This document shows positions 8,150-17,187 of a stretch of DNA of 64,000 nucleotides, piece after piece. The first letter of the stretch is position 1; each line of letters begins with the position of its first letter. A program made the translations under genes and the position numbers. The notes beneath the pieces are model-generated. The model saw only the letters and a program-made list of their open reading frames with translations, was not told the origin of the DNA and did no database searches. The stretch spans positions 62,001 to 126,000 of the forward strand of contig CAWGTZ010000024.1 of the NCBI GenBank assembly GCA_963825555.1, given 5' to 3'. This stretch comes from JAGVSR01 sp963825555 (GTDB taxonomy: Bacteria; Pseudomonadota; Alphaproteobacteria; Rhizobiales; Hyphomicrobiaceae).

Positions 8150-8161
8150 GACGGGCCTCGA

Positions 8162-8452
8162 CTATTCGATGTGGCCGGGCTCGATGCGCCCATCCTTGTA
8201 GACGGGGGGCGAATACTGCTGACCGGGCTTGCCGCCCGATGTGGAGCCGAAGGCCACAAGTACCACGACGAGCAGAATTGCGCCCGCTCCCGCGAGCCAG
8301 AGAAGGGGCGCGTCATCCAGCAGCTTGGTCGGCCGGATTCGTCCATCGGGTGTGCGCTGGACCGTTTCCGGACGCGTGATCAACACCCAGCCGACGTAGG
8401 CAATCGTCGGGAGCAGGAAGAGCAATATGTTTTCGATGACGACTCGGATCAT
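8162..8452 (-). CDS. DUF6111 family small membrane protein
   Basis: 96 residues with two membrane helices, about 7-24 (ENILLFLLPTIAYVGWVL) and 51-70 (PLLWLAGAGAILLVVVLVAF), separated by a polar loop (RPETVQRTPDGRIRPTKLLDD), and a Pro/Gly-rich tail (YSPPVYKDGRIEPG). This matches the uncharacterised DUF6111 proteins found between a CoA pyrophosphatase gene and cca in related bacteria. Function unknown; conserved linkage is the only clue. Confidence 0.8.
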   Translation of the reverse strand: MIRVVIENILLFLLPTIAYVGWVLITRPETVQRTPDGRIRPTKLLDDAPLLWLAGAGAILLVVVLVAFGSTSGGKPGQQYSPPVYKDGRIEPGHIE

Positions 8453-8476
8453 GGGGCCTTGCGGATGTAACGTCGA

Positions 8477-9160
8477 TCAGGAGGTGAAAAGCTTTTCGTG
8501 CATGTTTCTGAGGATGCCGGCCGTGGCACCCCAGATGTAGCGATCAAGATAAGGCATGGCGTAGAAGTGGCGGTCGCGTCCGGCGAGCGTGCGCACATGG
8601 ACCTGGTGATTGTCCGGGTTCATCAGGAAGTCCAGCGGAACCTCGAATACGTCGGCCACTTCGTGCGGATTGGGTGCGATGGTGAAGTGAGGTTGCACAA
8701 TCGCTACAACCGGAGTGACCGCGAACCCCGTTCCAGTCCGGTAGGTGTCGAGAAAGCCAATGGGCTCGATGAATTCGGGAAGGAGCCCGATCTCTTCTCT
8801 GGTTTCGCGCAGAGCCGTCATGACCGGGCCCGTGTCGGCCGGATCCGGCTTGCCGCCAGGAAAAGCGATTTGGCCCGCGTGAGCCGGCAAATGGTCGGTG
8901 CGCTGTGTCAGAAGGACAGTGAGTTGTTCCCGCGCGACAACGGGAACGAGAACGGCCGCGGGCCGACCAGGAGCGGGTCCGTTCCATTCGGCGAACGCTC
9001 CGGGGTTCAGGTCGAAGTCACTGGGTGGACGGATGTCCCCGGACGGTCCGGCGTCATCCAGCGCCGGAGCATCGGCATGGAGTCGTGATGTTGCGAGGCT
9101 GCGGAAGGTGCTGGGTCCCAGGATGGGATTGATCTGGGCGGAGATCTGAGCGGAAATCAT
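8477..9160 (-). CDS. Nudix hydrolase, CoA pyrophosphatase type
   Basis: 227 residues from the ATG at 9160. The Nudix box reads GGKPDPADTGPVMTALRETR then EEIGL, preceded by the FPGG segment and by LTQRTDHLPAHAGQIAF, the UPF0035 signature of NudL-like coenzyme A diphosphatases. It likely splits CoA into 4'-phosphopantetheine and 3',5'-ADP. A start 17 codons further upstream (9211) is possible but adds an unconserved leader. First gene of the operon leading to cca. Confidence 0.85.
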   Translation of the reverse strand: MISAQISAQINPILGPSTFRSLATSRLHADAPALDDAGPSGDIRPPSDFDLNPGAFAEWNGPAPGRPAAVLVPVVAREQLTVLLTQRTDHLPAHAGQIAFPGGKPDPADTGPVMTALRETREEIGLLPEFIEPIGFLDTYRTGTGFAVTPVVAIVQPHFTIAPNPHEVADVFEVPLDFLMNPDNHQVHVRTLAGRDRHFYAMPYLDRYIWGATAGILRNMHEKLFTS

Positions 9161-9336
9161 GGAAAAACTTCTAGCACATAATCGGGGCTTGCGGTGGTCG
9201 TGGTCGGGCATGGCAGCCTATCGTAGACGCGCTTGCCGCATTTCCTGCGCCTTGACGTGTCCATGATAGGACGAATCGTGAGCATAAGCGAAATCAGACG
9301 CCGCTTCTGTAGATACAAACGACGGGACGATATCCT

Positions 9337-10572
9337 ATGAGAACCGGTCTTTGTGGGCATTGTGACTTTTGGAAACGACACAGCGCCGCGCTCGGCCTCA
9401 TCCTGGGTGCCCTGATCATCCTGATGACGCCGCAGGCACATGCCGCCTCACCCGAGGAGACATTTGCGGCCAGCCTCGGTGCCAGCGATCGCCAGACGTT
9501 CCGCAACTACATCGCGGCGCGGGCCTTTCACGACCTGACGGTCAACGAATACTGGGGCGAGGTGGATGAAAAGCGCGCGCTCCGGCGCAAGAAGCGCAAG
9601 GCCCGGACGACCATCACGGCCAAGGATTACGTGAATCGCTTCCCGCCAGAATATACGGGCGTGCAGCTTCCGGCCAATCTCGCGACGCGTTGGGCGAAAT
9701 TTCAGGAGGCACAGAAGGAGAAGAAGCCGCCGCCCGAGCCGCGGCCGGGCATCGAAGATTTCCTGGCGCATGCAAAACAGCAGTTTGGCTTCGTCCCCGA
9801 GCGCATACCGGAGCGCGAGTTCAAGCGACGCTATGCGAAAGAGGCCCTCTTGGTGGGGCTCACCAAGGATCAGGTGGTGCGAGTCTATGCGCTCGAGACG
9901 AGCGGGCTCGGCACCGCCGACATGGTCGCCGGCATCCATCCCATCACCAAGAAGGGCACGCCGATCTCGACTGCGATCGGTTATGCCCAGTTGCTCTCGG
10001 CCAACTCGACGAGCGAACTCGTCAAGCATGGTCCGGACTTCATCGCGCGTCTCAAGCGGATGGCGAAATCGGCTGGGAACACGGATGCCTCCGCGCGCTA
10101 CGAACGCAAGGCGGCTATCCTCGCCCGGATGCTGTCGGTGGCAAAGTCGGTGCCCAACGAATGGAGCCGCCATATGGCGCTGGGCCGGACGGCGAAGGGC
10201 TACGGCATTCACGCCATCAATGTCGATGGCGATATCGGCCCATGGCTTCAGGTCTTGAAGCTCGAAGGCCTGAAGAAGATCGCCGAGAAGCAGGGCCGTC
10301 CGCGGCTCTCGGGCGCGGAGATCGAACTCATGAATCTGGCTGGTCCGATGACGGGCATTGAAATGATGACGCCGGCCGCAAAGAACGCTCCCACGACCAA
10401 TTTCTTCGCGCGCTCCGCGTATTGGCGCAATACAATCGTTCGAGGCAAATCGGCCTCCGAACTCCTTAAAGCTCTCGACCAACGGATGGACACGAACCTC
10501 AAGAACTCGGGTGCCGTTGTCTTCATGGAGGTTTTCGACGAGGTCGCCCAGGATCTGCGCGCCGAACGATAG
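9337..10572 (+). CDS. Secreted protein with probable lysozyme/transglycosylase-like fold
   Basis: 411 residues with a cleavable signal peptide (hydrophobic ALGLILGALIILM, AHA-A cleavage near 36). A Lys/Arg/Pro-rich middle (about 80-145) precedes a globular region whose core, VYALETSGLGTADMVAGI followed by ISTAIGYAQLLSANS, resembles the active-site region of lysozyme-like lytic transglycosylases, with Glu187 in the catalytic position. The match is by motif only, so peptidoglycan cleavage is an inference. ATG at 9337; monocistronic. Confidence 0.6.
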   Translation: MRTGLCGHCDFWKRHSAALGLILGALIILMTPQAHAASPEETFAASLGASDRQTFRNYIAARAFHDLTVNEYWGEVDEKRALRRKKRKARTTITAKDYVNRFPPEYTGVQLPANLATRWAKFQEAQKEKKPPPEPRPGIEDFLAHAKQQFGFVPERIPEREFKRRYAKEALLVGLTKDQVVRVYALETSGLGTADMVAGIHPITKKGTPISTAIGYAQLLSANSTSELVKHGPDFIARLKRMAKSAGNTDASARYERKAAILARMLSVAKSVPNEWSRHMALGRTAKGYGIHAINVDGDIGPWLQVLKLEGLKKIAEKQGRPRLSGAEIELMNLAGPMTGIEMMTPAAKNAPTTNFFARSAYWRNTIVRGKSASELLKALDQRMDTNLKNSGAVVFMEVFDEVAQDLRAER

Positions 10573-11150
10573 GAGGCGCGAAGCGGAATGGTCCCCGGTG
10601 GCGACGCGTCACGTGGGGTTTCTTTAATCGGGACACGATTTACGAGTGCGATCGGCGGCCCCTTGCGGAGCCGCCGATCTAAAAAATTGAGCGTTCCCGG
10701 CGAAATTCTTGGTTCCGGGCGCAATGTCAGCCTGTCCCTCCAAAGTTAAAGACATATGACCAAATCCTGCGGAAGACGTCAGGTAACAAGAGCAGCATAC
10801 TGACTGTCAGAGTTGGCTCGACCTGTTGTTCATGATGTTTTGACGTTGGATGCAAGCGCTTGCGCTATCGTCTCTATGAGCCTTTACCAAGACCATCGAA
10901 AGGCGCGCCGGAGCTGGCCGTCCGGCGGCGTTGCAGGTCTGTGGCTGTCGAGCACAACCGTCTTGATCGGCAGAAAGAGGGCTCGTGCACGCGGGATCAG
11001 GGCGTGGACGCAGCGCAGGGTATCAACACTATGCAGGTAGATCCGCGTTCCAAATCCAAGTTCCTCATGCGCCAGCGAGCCGTGGCTGCTGGTGAAGGCA
11101 TTGGCAATGCATGTGCTGCCGTGCGTGCTGCCGGGCGCGCTACCGGTTGA
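10573..11150. other. Long intergenic region, no convincing gene
   Basis: This 578-bp gap lies between the transglycosylase-like gene and the end of hemF. It has a 10-bp stem-loop (10650-10659 with 10670-10679) lacking a U-tract downstream in either direction, and a perfect palindrome GCAAGCGCTTGC (10852-10863). Two overlapping plus-strand frames at 10813-11150 have atypical composition and no ribosome-binding site; I do not call them. Confidence 0.5.
10852..10863. promoter_or_regulatory. LacI-family-operator-like palindrome
   Basis: GCAAGCGCTTGC is a perfect 12-bp palindrome with the central CG and flanking AA/TT arrangement of LacI/GalR-family operators. No LacI-type regulator or sugar gene is present here, so this may be fortuitous. 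Confidence 0.25.
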
Positions 11151-12071
11151 TCAGGGCCACTTCACCAGCGGTGGCATGGAGGAAAGGATGCTCTCGACAT
11201 TGCCGCCGGTCTTGAGGCCGAAGGTGGTGCCCCTATCATAAAGCAGATTGTATTCCACATAGCGTCCCCGGCGGATGAGCTGCTCATCGCGGTCGGCCTC
11301 GGTCCAGGGCGTTGTCCAATTGCCGCGCACGATCATCGGGTAGACTTGGAGGAACGCGCGGCCTACGTCCTGGGTGAAGGCCAGCGCCGCGTCCCAGCCG
11401 CCTTCGTCGTCGGAAGGCGTCAGGTAGTCATAGAAAATACCGCCGATGCCGCGCGCCTCCTTGCGGTGGGGCAGATAGAAATACTCGTCGCACCATTCTT
11501 TGAAGCGCTTGTAGTCGGCGATCGCGTGTTTTTCGCAGGCGCCGTACATCGCGGCATGGAAGGCGAGTGTATCGGCATCCGTCTGCGTCCGCCGGCGCAT
11601 GAGTACCGGTGTCAGATCCGCGCCGCCTCCGAACCACCATTTTGAGGTGACCACCATGCGCGTGTTCATGTGGACGGCCGGAACATGGGGATTGTGCAAG
11701 TGTGCGATGAGCGAAATCCCTGAGGCCCAGAAGCGCGGGTCTTCCTCCGCGCCGGGGATCTGCTTGCGGAACTCGGGCGCAAACTCCCCATACACGGTCG
11801 AGGTGTGGACGCCGACCTTCTCGAACACGCGTCCGTGCATGATCGACATCACGCCGCCGCCGAGATCAGCGGTCGGGTCGGTGCCCGCATGCTCGGCCCG
11901 GTTCCAGGGCGTGCGTACAAAGCGGCCTGCCGTCTGGTCCGACGTGGGCGTGCCGTCGGGCAACTGATCCTCCAGCTTCTCGAAAGCGGCGCAGATATCA
12001 TCGCGGAGGCTCTCAAACCAGGCGCGGGCCTTGGCCTTGCGTTCGGGGAGGAGGTCGGTCTTGGCATCCAT
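11151..12071 (-). CDS. hemF: Oxygen-dependent coproporphyrinogen III oxidase
   Basis: 306 residues from ATG 12071. It carries out the aerobic oxidative decarboxylation of coproporphyrinogen III to protoporphyrinogen IX in heme synthesis. Family signatures are intact: HMNTRMVVTSKWWFGGGADLTP, FKEWCDEYFYLPHR, ARGIGGIFYDYL, and the C-terminal RRGRYVEYNLLYDRGT. Length is normal. A TTG 12 codons upstream (12107) is an alternative start. It is transcribed away from the ABC exporter gene across a 185-bp shared promoter region. Confidence 0.96.
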   Translation of the reverse strand: MDAKTDLLPERKAKARAWFESLRDDICAAFEKLEDQLPDGTPTSDQTAGRFVRTPWNRAEHAGTDPTADLGGGVMSIMHGRVFEKVGVHTSTVYGEFAPEFRKQIPGAEEDPRFWASGISLIAHLHNPHVPAVHMNTRMVVTSKWWFGGGADLTPVLMRRRTQTDADTLAFHAAMYGACEKHAIADYKRFKEWCDEYFYLPHRKEARGIGGIFYDYLTPSDDEGGWDAALAFTQDVGRAFLQVYPMIVRGNWTTPWTEADRDEQLIRRGRYVEYNLLYDRGTTFGLKTGGNVESILSSMPPLVKWP

Positions 12072-12256
12072 CGGGGCAGGTCCATCGTATTGTAAAGGCA
12101 CGTGCAATCTGTCGCGCCCAGTCCGTCATGCCTCGTTTCTGGCACGATGATGCCCCAGCCGATAGTGTATTCCGAGCCCTTCGTGAAGGGCCGAAGCGTG
12201 GCGGCGGGCCAAATCCCGAAGGCCCCGCTAGTCCAAACTGAAGAAAGTGAGCCTCC

Positions 12257-14132
12257 TTGTCCCGGCTGTTCGAGCGCTTCGAGACCCATATCGACCCGTT
12301 TTCAGGAACGGGTGAAGTGCGCCCCCCCGACACGCTCGGTGCCTTCTATTGGCACTTCGTCGGGCAGCACTGGCCGGCCTTTGCAGCGCTCCTGGTCGTG
12401 GGCTTCATCGGCGCGGTCATAGAAGCCTCGCTGTTCGCCTTCGTGGGCTCGCTCGTGGACCGGATGCGCGCGGCGACGAACCCGGAGACCTTCATCGCCG
12501 ACAATGGCCGACTGCTCATATTGATGGGCGTTGTGGCGGCGATCCTGCGGCCGGCGGTTTCGTTCGTGCACGATCTCGTCAAGCACCAGATGATCGGCGG
12601 TGCGTTCACGACACTCATCCGGTGGCAGTCGCATGTCTATGTGCTGCGTCAGAAGTCTCGGCTTCTTCCAGAACGATTTTGCCGGGCGCGTTGCCAACAA
12701 GGTGATGCAGTCGGGCCCGGCCGTGCGCGAGAGCGTGGTGCAGGCCATCGATGCAGTCTGGTTCGTCGCCGTCTACTGGATGACCGCGTTGGTGCTCTTC
12801 GCCTCCGCCGACATCAGGCTCACCGCTCCGCTGGCGATATGGTTCATCGGCTATGTGCTCGTCCTGAAGTACTTCATTCCCAGGCTGAAGGAGCGGGCGA
12901 TAGAGACGAGCAGGGCGCGCTCCATGCTGACCGGTCGCATCGTCGACAGCTATACGAACATTCTGACCGTGAAGCTTTTCGCCCATACCGAGCGTGAGGA
13001 TGCCTATGCCCGCTCCGCGATGCGCGAGCAGCTCGACAAGTTGAAGGTTCAGCTCCGGCTCACGACTCTGATGGAGACTTCCTTGTTCGCCATCAACGGG
13101 CTTCTGCTCGTGTCCTTGTCGGGCTTGGCGATCCTCCTGTGGAGCCAACAGGCCGTCACCATCGGTGCGATCGCGCTGGTGATGGGGCTCACCATACGCA
13201 TCGTCAACATGTCGGGGTGGGTGATGTGGACGGTGGCCGGTATCTTCGAAAACCTGGGCATCGCTTACGAAAGCATGGAGACCGTCTCGCGGCCGTGGAG
13301 CGTGCTCGACAAGCCGGGTGCGCGGTCGCTCGAGGTTGCGAAGGGCGAGATCGTGTACGACGATGTCTCTTTTCGCTACGGCAAGCCGCGCACTCTGGAC
13401 TCCAGCAGGGCGGGCGGCGTCATCGACGGACTTTCGCTTCGGATCGCGGCGGGCGAGAAGGTTGGGCTCGTCGGCCGCTCGGGCGCGGGCAAGTCGACAC
13501 TGGTCAGTCTCCTGCTGCGCTTCTACGACCTGGAAAGCGGCCGCATTCTCATCGATGGCCAGGATATCGCCGAAGGGACGCAGGAGAGCCTGAGGGCCCA
13601 GATCGGCCTCGTGACGCAGGACACATCGCTGCTGCACCGGTCGGTGCTCGACAACATACTCTACGGCCGCCCCGACGCTGGGCTCGAGGCCGCTCAGCGG
13701 GCCGCTGCGCGGGCGCATGCAGATGTCTTTATTCCCGAGCTGGAGGACCTAGCGGGGCGCCGGGGATATGCCGCCCACGTCGGTGAGCGCGGCGTGAAGC
13801 TGTCGGGCGGTCAGCGCCAGCGCATCGCGATCGCCCGCGTCCTTCTGAAAAATGCGCCAATCCTCATTCTCGACGAGGCGACCAGTGCGCTCGACAGCGA
13901 GGTGGAGGCGGCGATCCAGGAGAGCCTCAACGAGCTCATGGCCGGCAAGACGGTAATCGCCATCGCGCATCGCCTGTCGACCATCGCCGCGATGGACCGA
14001 CTCGTGATCATGGATCGGGGGCGCATCGTGGAGCAGGGCAGCCACGCGGAACTCTTGCGCAGGGGTGGGCTGTACGCAGACCTGTGGAAACGGCAGTCGG
14101 GCGGGTTCCTCGGCCAGGAAGCCGCCGAGTAG
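12257..14132 (+). pseudogene. MsbA-like ABC exporter (permease-ATPase fusion) with one frameshift
   Basis: The N-terminal part (TTG at 12257; residues MSRLFERFETHIDPF) reads in one frame to about 12651, then the family alignment (VYVLRQ continuing SLGFFQNDFAGRVANKV) moves to the +1 frame, open to the stop at 14132. Removing one base in CAGAAGT (about 12651-12655) restores a 624-residue half-transporter. It would have six membrane helices, then Walker A GRSGAGKST, signature LSGGQRQRIAIARV and Walker B ILILDEATSALDS. All downstream motifs are intact, so this is either a recent mutation or a sequencing error. As written, no full-length product is made. Confidence 0.85.
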
Positions 14133-14286
14133 TTTCAGCCGTTGCTACCCTAGGACACAGCCCTGCTTGGCCGAGCTTTGCGTTGGATCAAGGTGGTATG
14201 CGGAGGGTATGCCAGCCTGTTCACCGATTTGGAAAGGGGGCGCCGCCGAAGTCGGGCCGCGCCCCAACAGAACGGAGGAGAACGGC

Positions 14287-14490
14287 ATGGCCAAGGTCGC
14301 AACGCTCATCTGGATCATGCTCGGAATTACGTTCGCAGGCATCCTCGGTACAATCATTCTGGCTGTCCCGTCTCTGTCGCAGGAGGCTGCGGAGACGTTG
14401 CCCTGGGCGGCTCTTCTCGGCTTTGTACTTGCGATTCCTGCGTCGATCGTGATCGCAAAGAAGATCTTGGAAGAGACAAACAACCGCTGA
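14287..14490 (+). CDS. Small two-helix membrane protein
   Basis: 67 residues (MAKVATLIWIMLGITFAGI). Two hydrophobic helices, about 5-27 and 40-59, are joined by a short acidic loop (SLSQEAAETLP), and the C-terminus is basic then polar (AKKILEETNNR). A good ribosome-binding site (GGAGGAG) precedes the ATG. No family is recognised; similar small proteins are common in Hyphomicrobiales. It converges on trmL. Confidence 0.7.
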   Translation: MAKVATLIWIMLGITFAGILGTIILAVPSLSQEAAETLPWAALLGFVLAIPASIVIAKKILEETNNR

Positions 14491-14518
14491 ACCGGGAGGA
14501 AACCGCCAGTTGCGCCCC

Positions 14519-14986
14519 TCAGTCCGGGTAGCCCCCGGCCTGGCGCAAGGCCTCCCCCAGAACGATGGCGGCCGCGATCGCCACGTTGAGCGATCGCAGC
14601 GGTGGGCGAATGGGAATTCGCACAGCCGCATCGGCCTTTGCGTGGACTTCAGGTGGCACGCCCGCGCTCTCGCGCCCCAGCAGCAGGGTGTCGTCGGGAC
14701 GGAAGGAGAACTGCGTATGAGGTGTAGCGGATCTCGAAGACAGCAGGACGAGGCGCGAAGCCGGCGTGACCTCCAGGGAGCGTTCGGCTAAAAACCGGTC
14801 CCATGAAAGATGCCTCGTGAGGTTGACATACGGCAGGTAGTCCAGCCCGGCCCGCTTCAAGTTGCGGTCCGACATATCGAAGCCCGCTGGTCCGATGATA
14901 TCCACTGGAACATCTAGACAGGCAGCCATACGTAGGATGGTACCGGTGTTCTGCGGAATGTCGGGCTGGTATAGGGCAAGACGCAT
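14519..14986 (-). CDS. trmL: tRNA (cytidine/uridine-34 2'-O)-methyltransferase
   Basis: 155 residues, the size of minimal SPOUT enzymes of the TrmL family, which methylate the wobble ribose of certain leucine tRNAs. The three SpoU motifs are visible: NTGTILRMAACLDV (about 13-26), LLLGRESAGVP (about 100-110) and RSLNVAIAAAIVLGEAL (about 129-145), which form the trefoil knot that binds S-adenosylmethionine. It is divergent from petA, and in many alphaproteobacteria trmL sits next to the bc1 operon in this way. Confidence 0.93.
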   Translation of the reverse strand: MRLALYQPDIPQNTGTILRMAACLDVPVDIIGPAGFDMSDRNLKRAGLDYLPYVNLTRHLSWDRFLAERSLEVTPASRLVLLSSRSATPHTQFSFRPDDTLLLGRESAGVPPEVHAKADAAVRIPIRPPLRSLNVAIAAAIVLGEALRQAGGYPD

Positions 14987-15300
14987 CAGGCTATGTGGTC
15001 CCTCCTTGGGGGTACGGCCAGCTTTTTTGCGGGCCGTTCTGTGTTATGAGCGGCCACGCCATCCCTGGCTGGAGAAGGAATTTTGATGCGGGTGCGGCCA
15101 AACGTTGCAACACGATTGGCCGCAAACCGTTAGAGCGCACATAGCAGTATAAGGGGCACCGGTTTACGAAGCATCCTCTGCTCGATTCGTCGTCAGGGGA
15201 CGAGGATTTGCAGTTGCCGGCTTGCTGGCATCGCGGAGGTGTTGCTGCACCGCGTTGCGGGTCAGATCACAGGACTGCCCCCTAGGACTTGGAGGACTAC
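14987..15300. other. Divergent promoter region of trmL and petABC
   Basis: 314 bp between the two starts. I see no gene or strong hairpin. A GGAGG at 15291-15295 serves petA. No clear operator could be read by eye. Confidence 0.5.
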
Positions 15301-15873
15301 GTGGCTTCTACCGCTGAAGAGCCCAATCGCAGGGACTTTCTCGTAATCGCCGGCACCGCCTTCGCGGCGGTCGGCGGCGCCATCACGATGTGGCCGTTCA
15401 TCGCCCAGATGAACCCGGACCGCAGCGCCCAGGCGCTGGCCACTGTTGAGATCGACTTGAGCCCAGTGAAGGAAGGCCAAGCCATTACCGCGATGTGGCG
15501 GGGCAAGCCGATCTTCATTCGCAATCGCACCAAGGAAGAGATCGCGAAGGCGAAGGCGGTCGACCCCGCAAGCCTGCCCGACAGTTCGGCGCGGAACCTG
15601 GCTCTTCCTGAAAGCGACCTAGCGACGGACGCGAACCGGACGAAGGCAGGGCACGAAAACTTCCTCATCCTCATCGGTATCTGCACGCATCTCGGTTGCA
15701 TTCCGAAGGGTCAGGCAATCGGTGACAGCCGCGGCGATTTCGGTGGCTGGTTCTGCCCGTGCCACGGGTCGCACTATGACACCGCCGGACGCATCCGGAA
15801 GGGCCCTGCACCTCGTAACCTGGAAGTACCGCCTTACAACTTTGTCGACGATAACAAGATCAAGATCGGCTAA
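15301..15873 (+). CDS. petA: Ubiquinol-cytochrome c reductase iron-sulfur (Rieske) subunit
   Basis: 190 residues from GTG 15301, which is spaced well from TTGGAGG; the in-frame TTG at 15289 overlaps that site. The N-terminus has RRDFLVIAGTAFAAVGGA, a Tat-like signal anchor. The [2Fe-2S] ligands sit in CTHLGCIPKG and CPCHGSHYD, followed by KGPAPRNLEVPPY. It moves electrons from ubiquinol at the Qo site to cytochrome c1. First gene of petABC, 11 bp before petB. Confidence 0.97.
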   Translation: MASTAEEPNRRDFLVIAGTAFAAVGGAITMWPFIAQMNPDRSAQALATVEIDLSPVKEGQAITAMWRGKPIFIRNRTKEEIAKAKAVDPASLPDSSARNLALPESDLATDANRTKAGHENFLILIGICTHLGCIPKGQAIGDSRGDFGGWFCPCHGSHYDTAGRIRKGPAPRNLEVPPYNFVDDNKIKIG

Positions 15874-15884
15874 GGGAGCAAATC

Positions 15885-17174
15885 ATGTCGGCTCACGAGT
15901 TGAACTACACCCCCACCTCACGCATCGGAAAGTGGTTTGACGAGCGTCTGCCCGTCGCTCGCCTGATGCATGGGCAATTCATCGACTTTCCCACGCCCCG
16001 CAACCTCAACTACATGTGGACGTTCGGCGGCATCCTGACCTTCTGCCTCGTCGCGCAGATCGTGACGGGCATCGTGCTCGCGATGCACTATCAGCCGAGT
16101 GCGGAACAGGCTTTCAACTCACTCGATCACATTCGGCGCGACGTGAACTTCGGCTGGCTGATCCAGCCCATGCACGCGGTTGGCGCGTCGATGTTCTTCA
16201 TCGCGGTCTACATCCATATCTTTCGCGGTCTTTACTACGGTTCTTACAAGGCGCCGCGCGAGGTTCTCTGGATCCTGGGTGTTTTCATCCTGCTCGCCAT
16301 GATGGCAACGGCCTTCATGGGCTATGCGCTGCCGTGGGGCCAGATGAGCTTCTGGGGCGTGACCGTCATCACCAACCTCTTCTCGGCGCTCGACAGCGTC
16401 TGGGCCGGCCTCGGCACCGCAATCACGGAATGGCTCTGGGGCGGCTACGCGGTTACGGGAGTGACACTCAACCGCTTCTTCTCGTTGCACTACCTCCTGC
16501 CGTTCGTGATTTTCGGTCTCGTGGTATTGCACATCTGGGCGCTTCACGTTGCGGGTCAGAACAATCCGACCGGGCTCGACATCAAGTCCAAGTCTGACTC
16601 CGTGCCGATGTATCCCTACGCGGTTTCCAAGGATGCCGTTGGCCTGTTCGCGTTTCTGATCGTGTTTGCCTGGTTTATCTTCTTGGCACCCGATTATCTT
16701 GGTCATGCGGACAATTACACGCCGGCCAACCCGCTCGTGACACCGCCGCATATCGTACCGGAGTGGTACTTCCTGCCATTCTACGCGATCCTGAGAGCCA
16801 TCCCCTCCAAGCTTGGAGGCGTGGTCGCCATGTTCGCGGCTGTACTTATCCTGGTATTCGTGCCCTGGCTTGATACCAGCCGCGTGCGTTCGGCGAAGTA
16901 CCGCCCCATGTACAAGATCGCGTTCTGGTTCTTTGTGTTCACCTGCGTGGCGCTGGGATGGCTCGGCTCCAAGCCGGCGGAGCAGCCCTACGTGTTCTGG
17001 TCGCAGTTCTTCACCTTCGCCTATTTCGCATTCTTCCTCATTGCTCTGCCCGTGCTCGGCCTGATCGAAACGCCGAAACAGTTGCCGCGCTCCATCTCAG
17101 AGTCGGTGCTCGGTAAGTCGGGCGGAGGAGGAACCCTACCTGCTGGTGCCGCCGCGGCACCCGAGAAACGCTGA
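15885..17174 (+). CDS. petB: Cytochrome b of the bc1 complex
   Basis: 429 residues, a full-length eight-helix cytochrome b. Helix pairs carry the four heme-ligand histidines (QPMHAVGASMFFIAVYIHIFR and FSLHYLLPFVIFGLVVLHIWALH regions), the Qo-site PEWY motif is in VPEWYFLPFYAIL, and GYALPWGQMSFW is the conserved cd-loop lead. It houses the quinol oxidation and quinone reduction sites of the proton-motive Q cycle. The last 25 residues are Gly/Ala/Pro-rich. Located between the Rieske and cytochrome c1 genes. Confidence 0.98.
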   Translation: MSAHELNYTPTSRIGKWFDERLPVARLMHGQFIDFPTPRNLNYMWTFGGILTFCLVAQIVTGIVLAMHYQPSAEQAFNSLDHIRRDVNFGWLIQPMHAVGASMFFIAVYIHIFRGLYYGSYKAPREVLWILGVFILLAMMATAFMGYALPWGQMSFWGVTVITNLFSALDSVWAGLGTAITEWLWGGYAVTGVTLNRFFSLHYLLPFVIFGLVVLHIWALHVAGQNNPTGLDIKSKSDSVPMYPYAVSKDAVGLFAFLIVFAWFIFLAPDYLGHADNYTPANPLVTPPHIVPEWYFLPFYAILRAIPSKLGGVVAMFAAVLILVFVPWLDTSRVRSAKYRPMYKIAFWFFVFTCVALGWLGSKPAEQPYVFWSQFFTFAYFAFFLIALPVLGLIETPKQLPRSISESVLGKSGGGGTLPAGAAAAPEKR

Positions 17175-17187
17175 AGAGGACCGAGCC

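Noticed and set aside
10813..11150. Two overlapping small plus-strand ORFs before hemF
   Set aside because: Atypical composition, no ribosome-binding site and no family; treated as intergenic.
12615..13718. 367-codon minus-strand frame across the ABC exporter
   Set aside because: Antisense to the ATPase/permease with intact motifs; no protein-like features.
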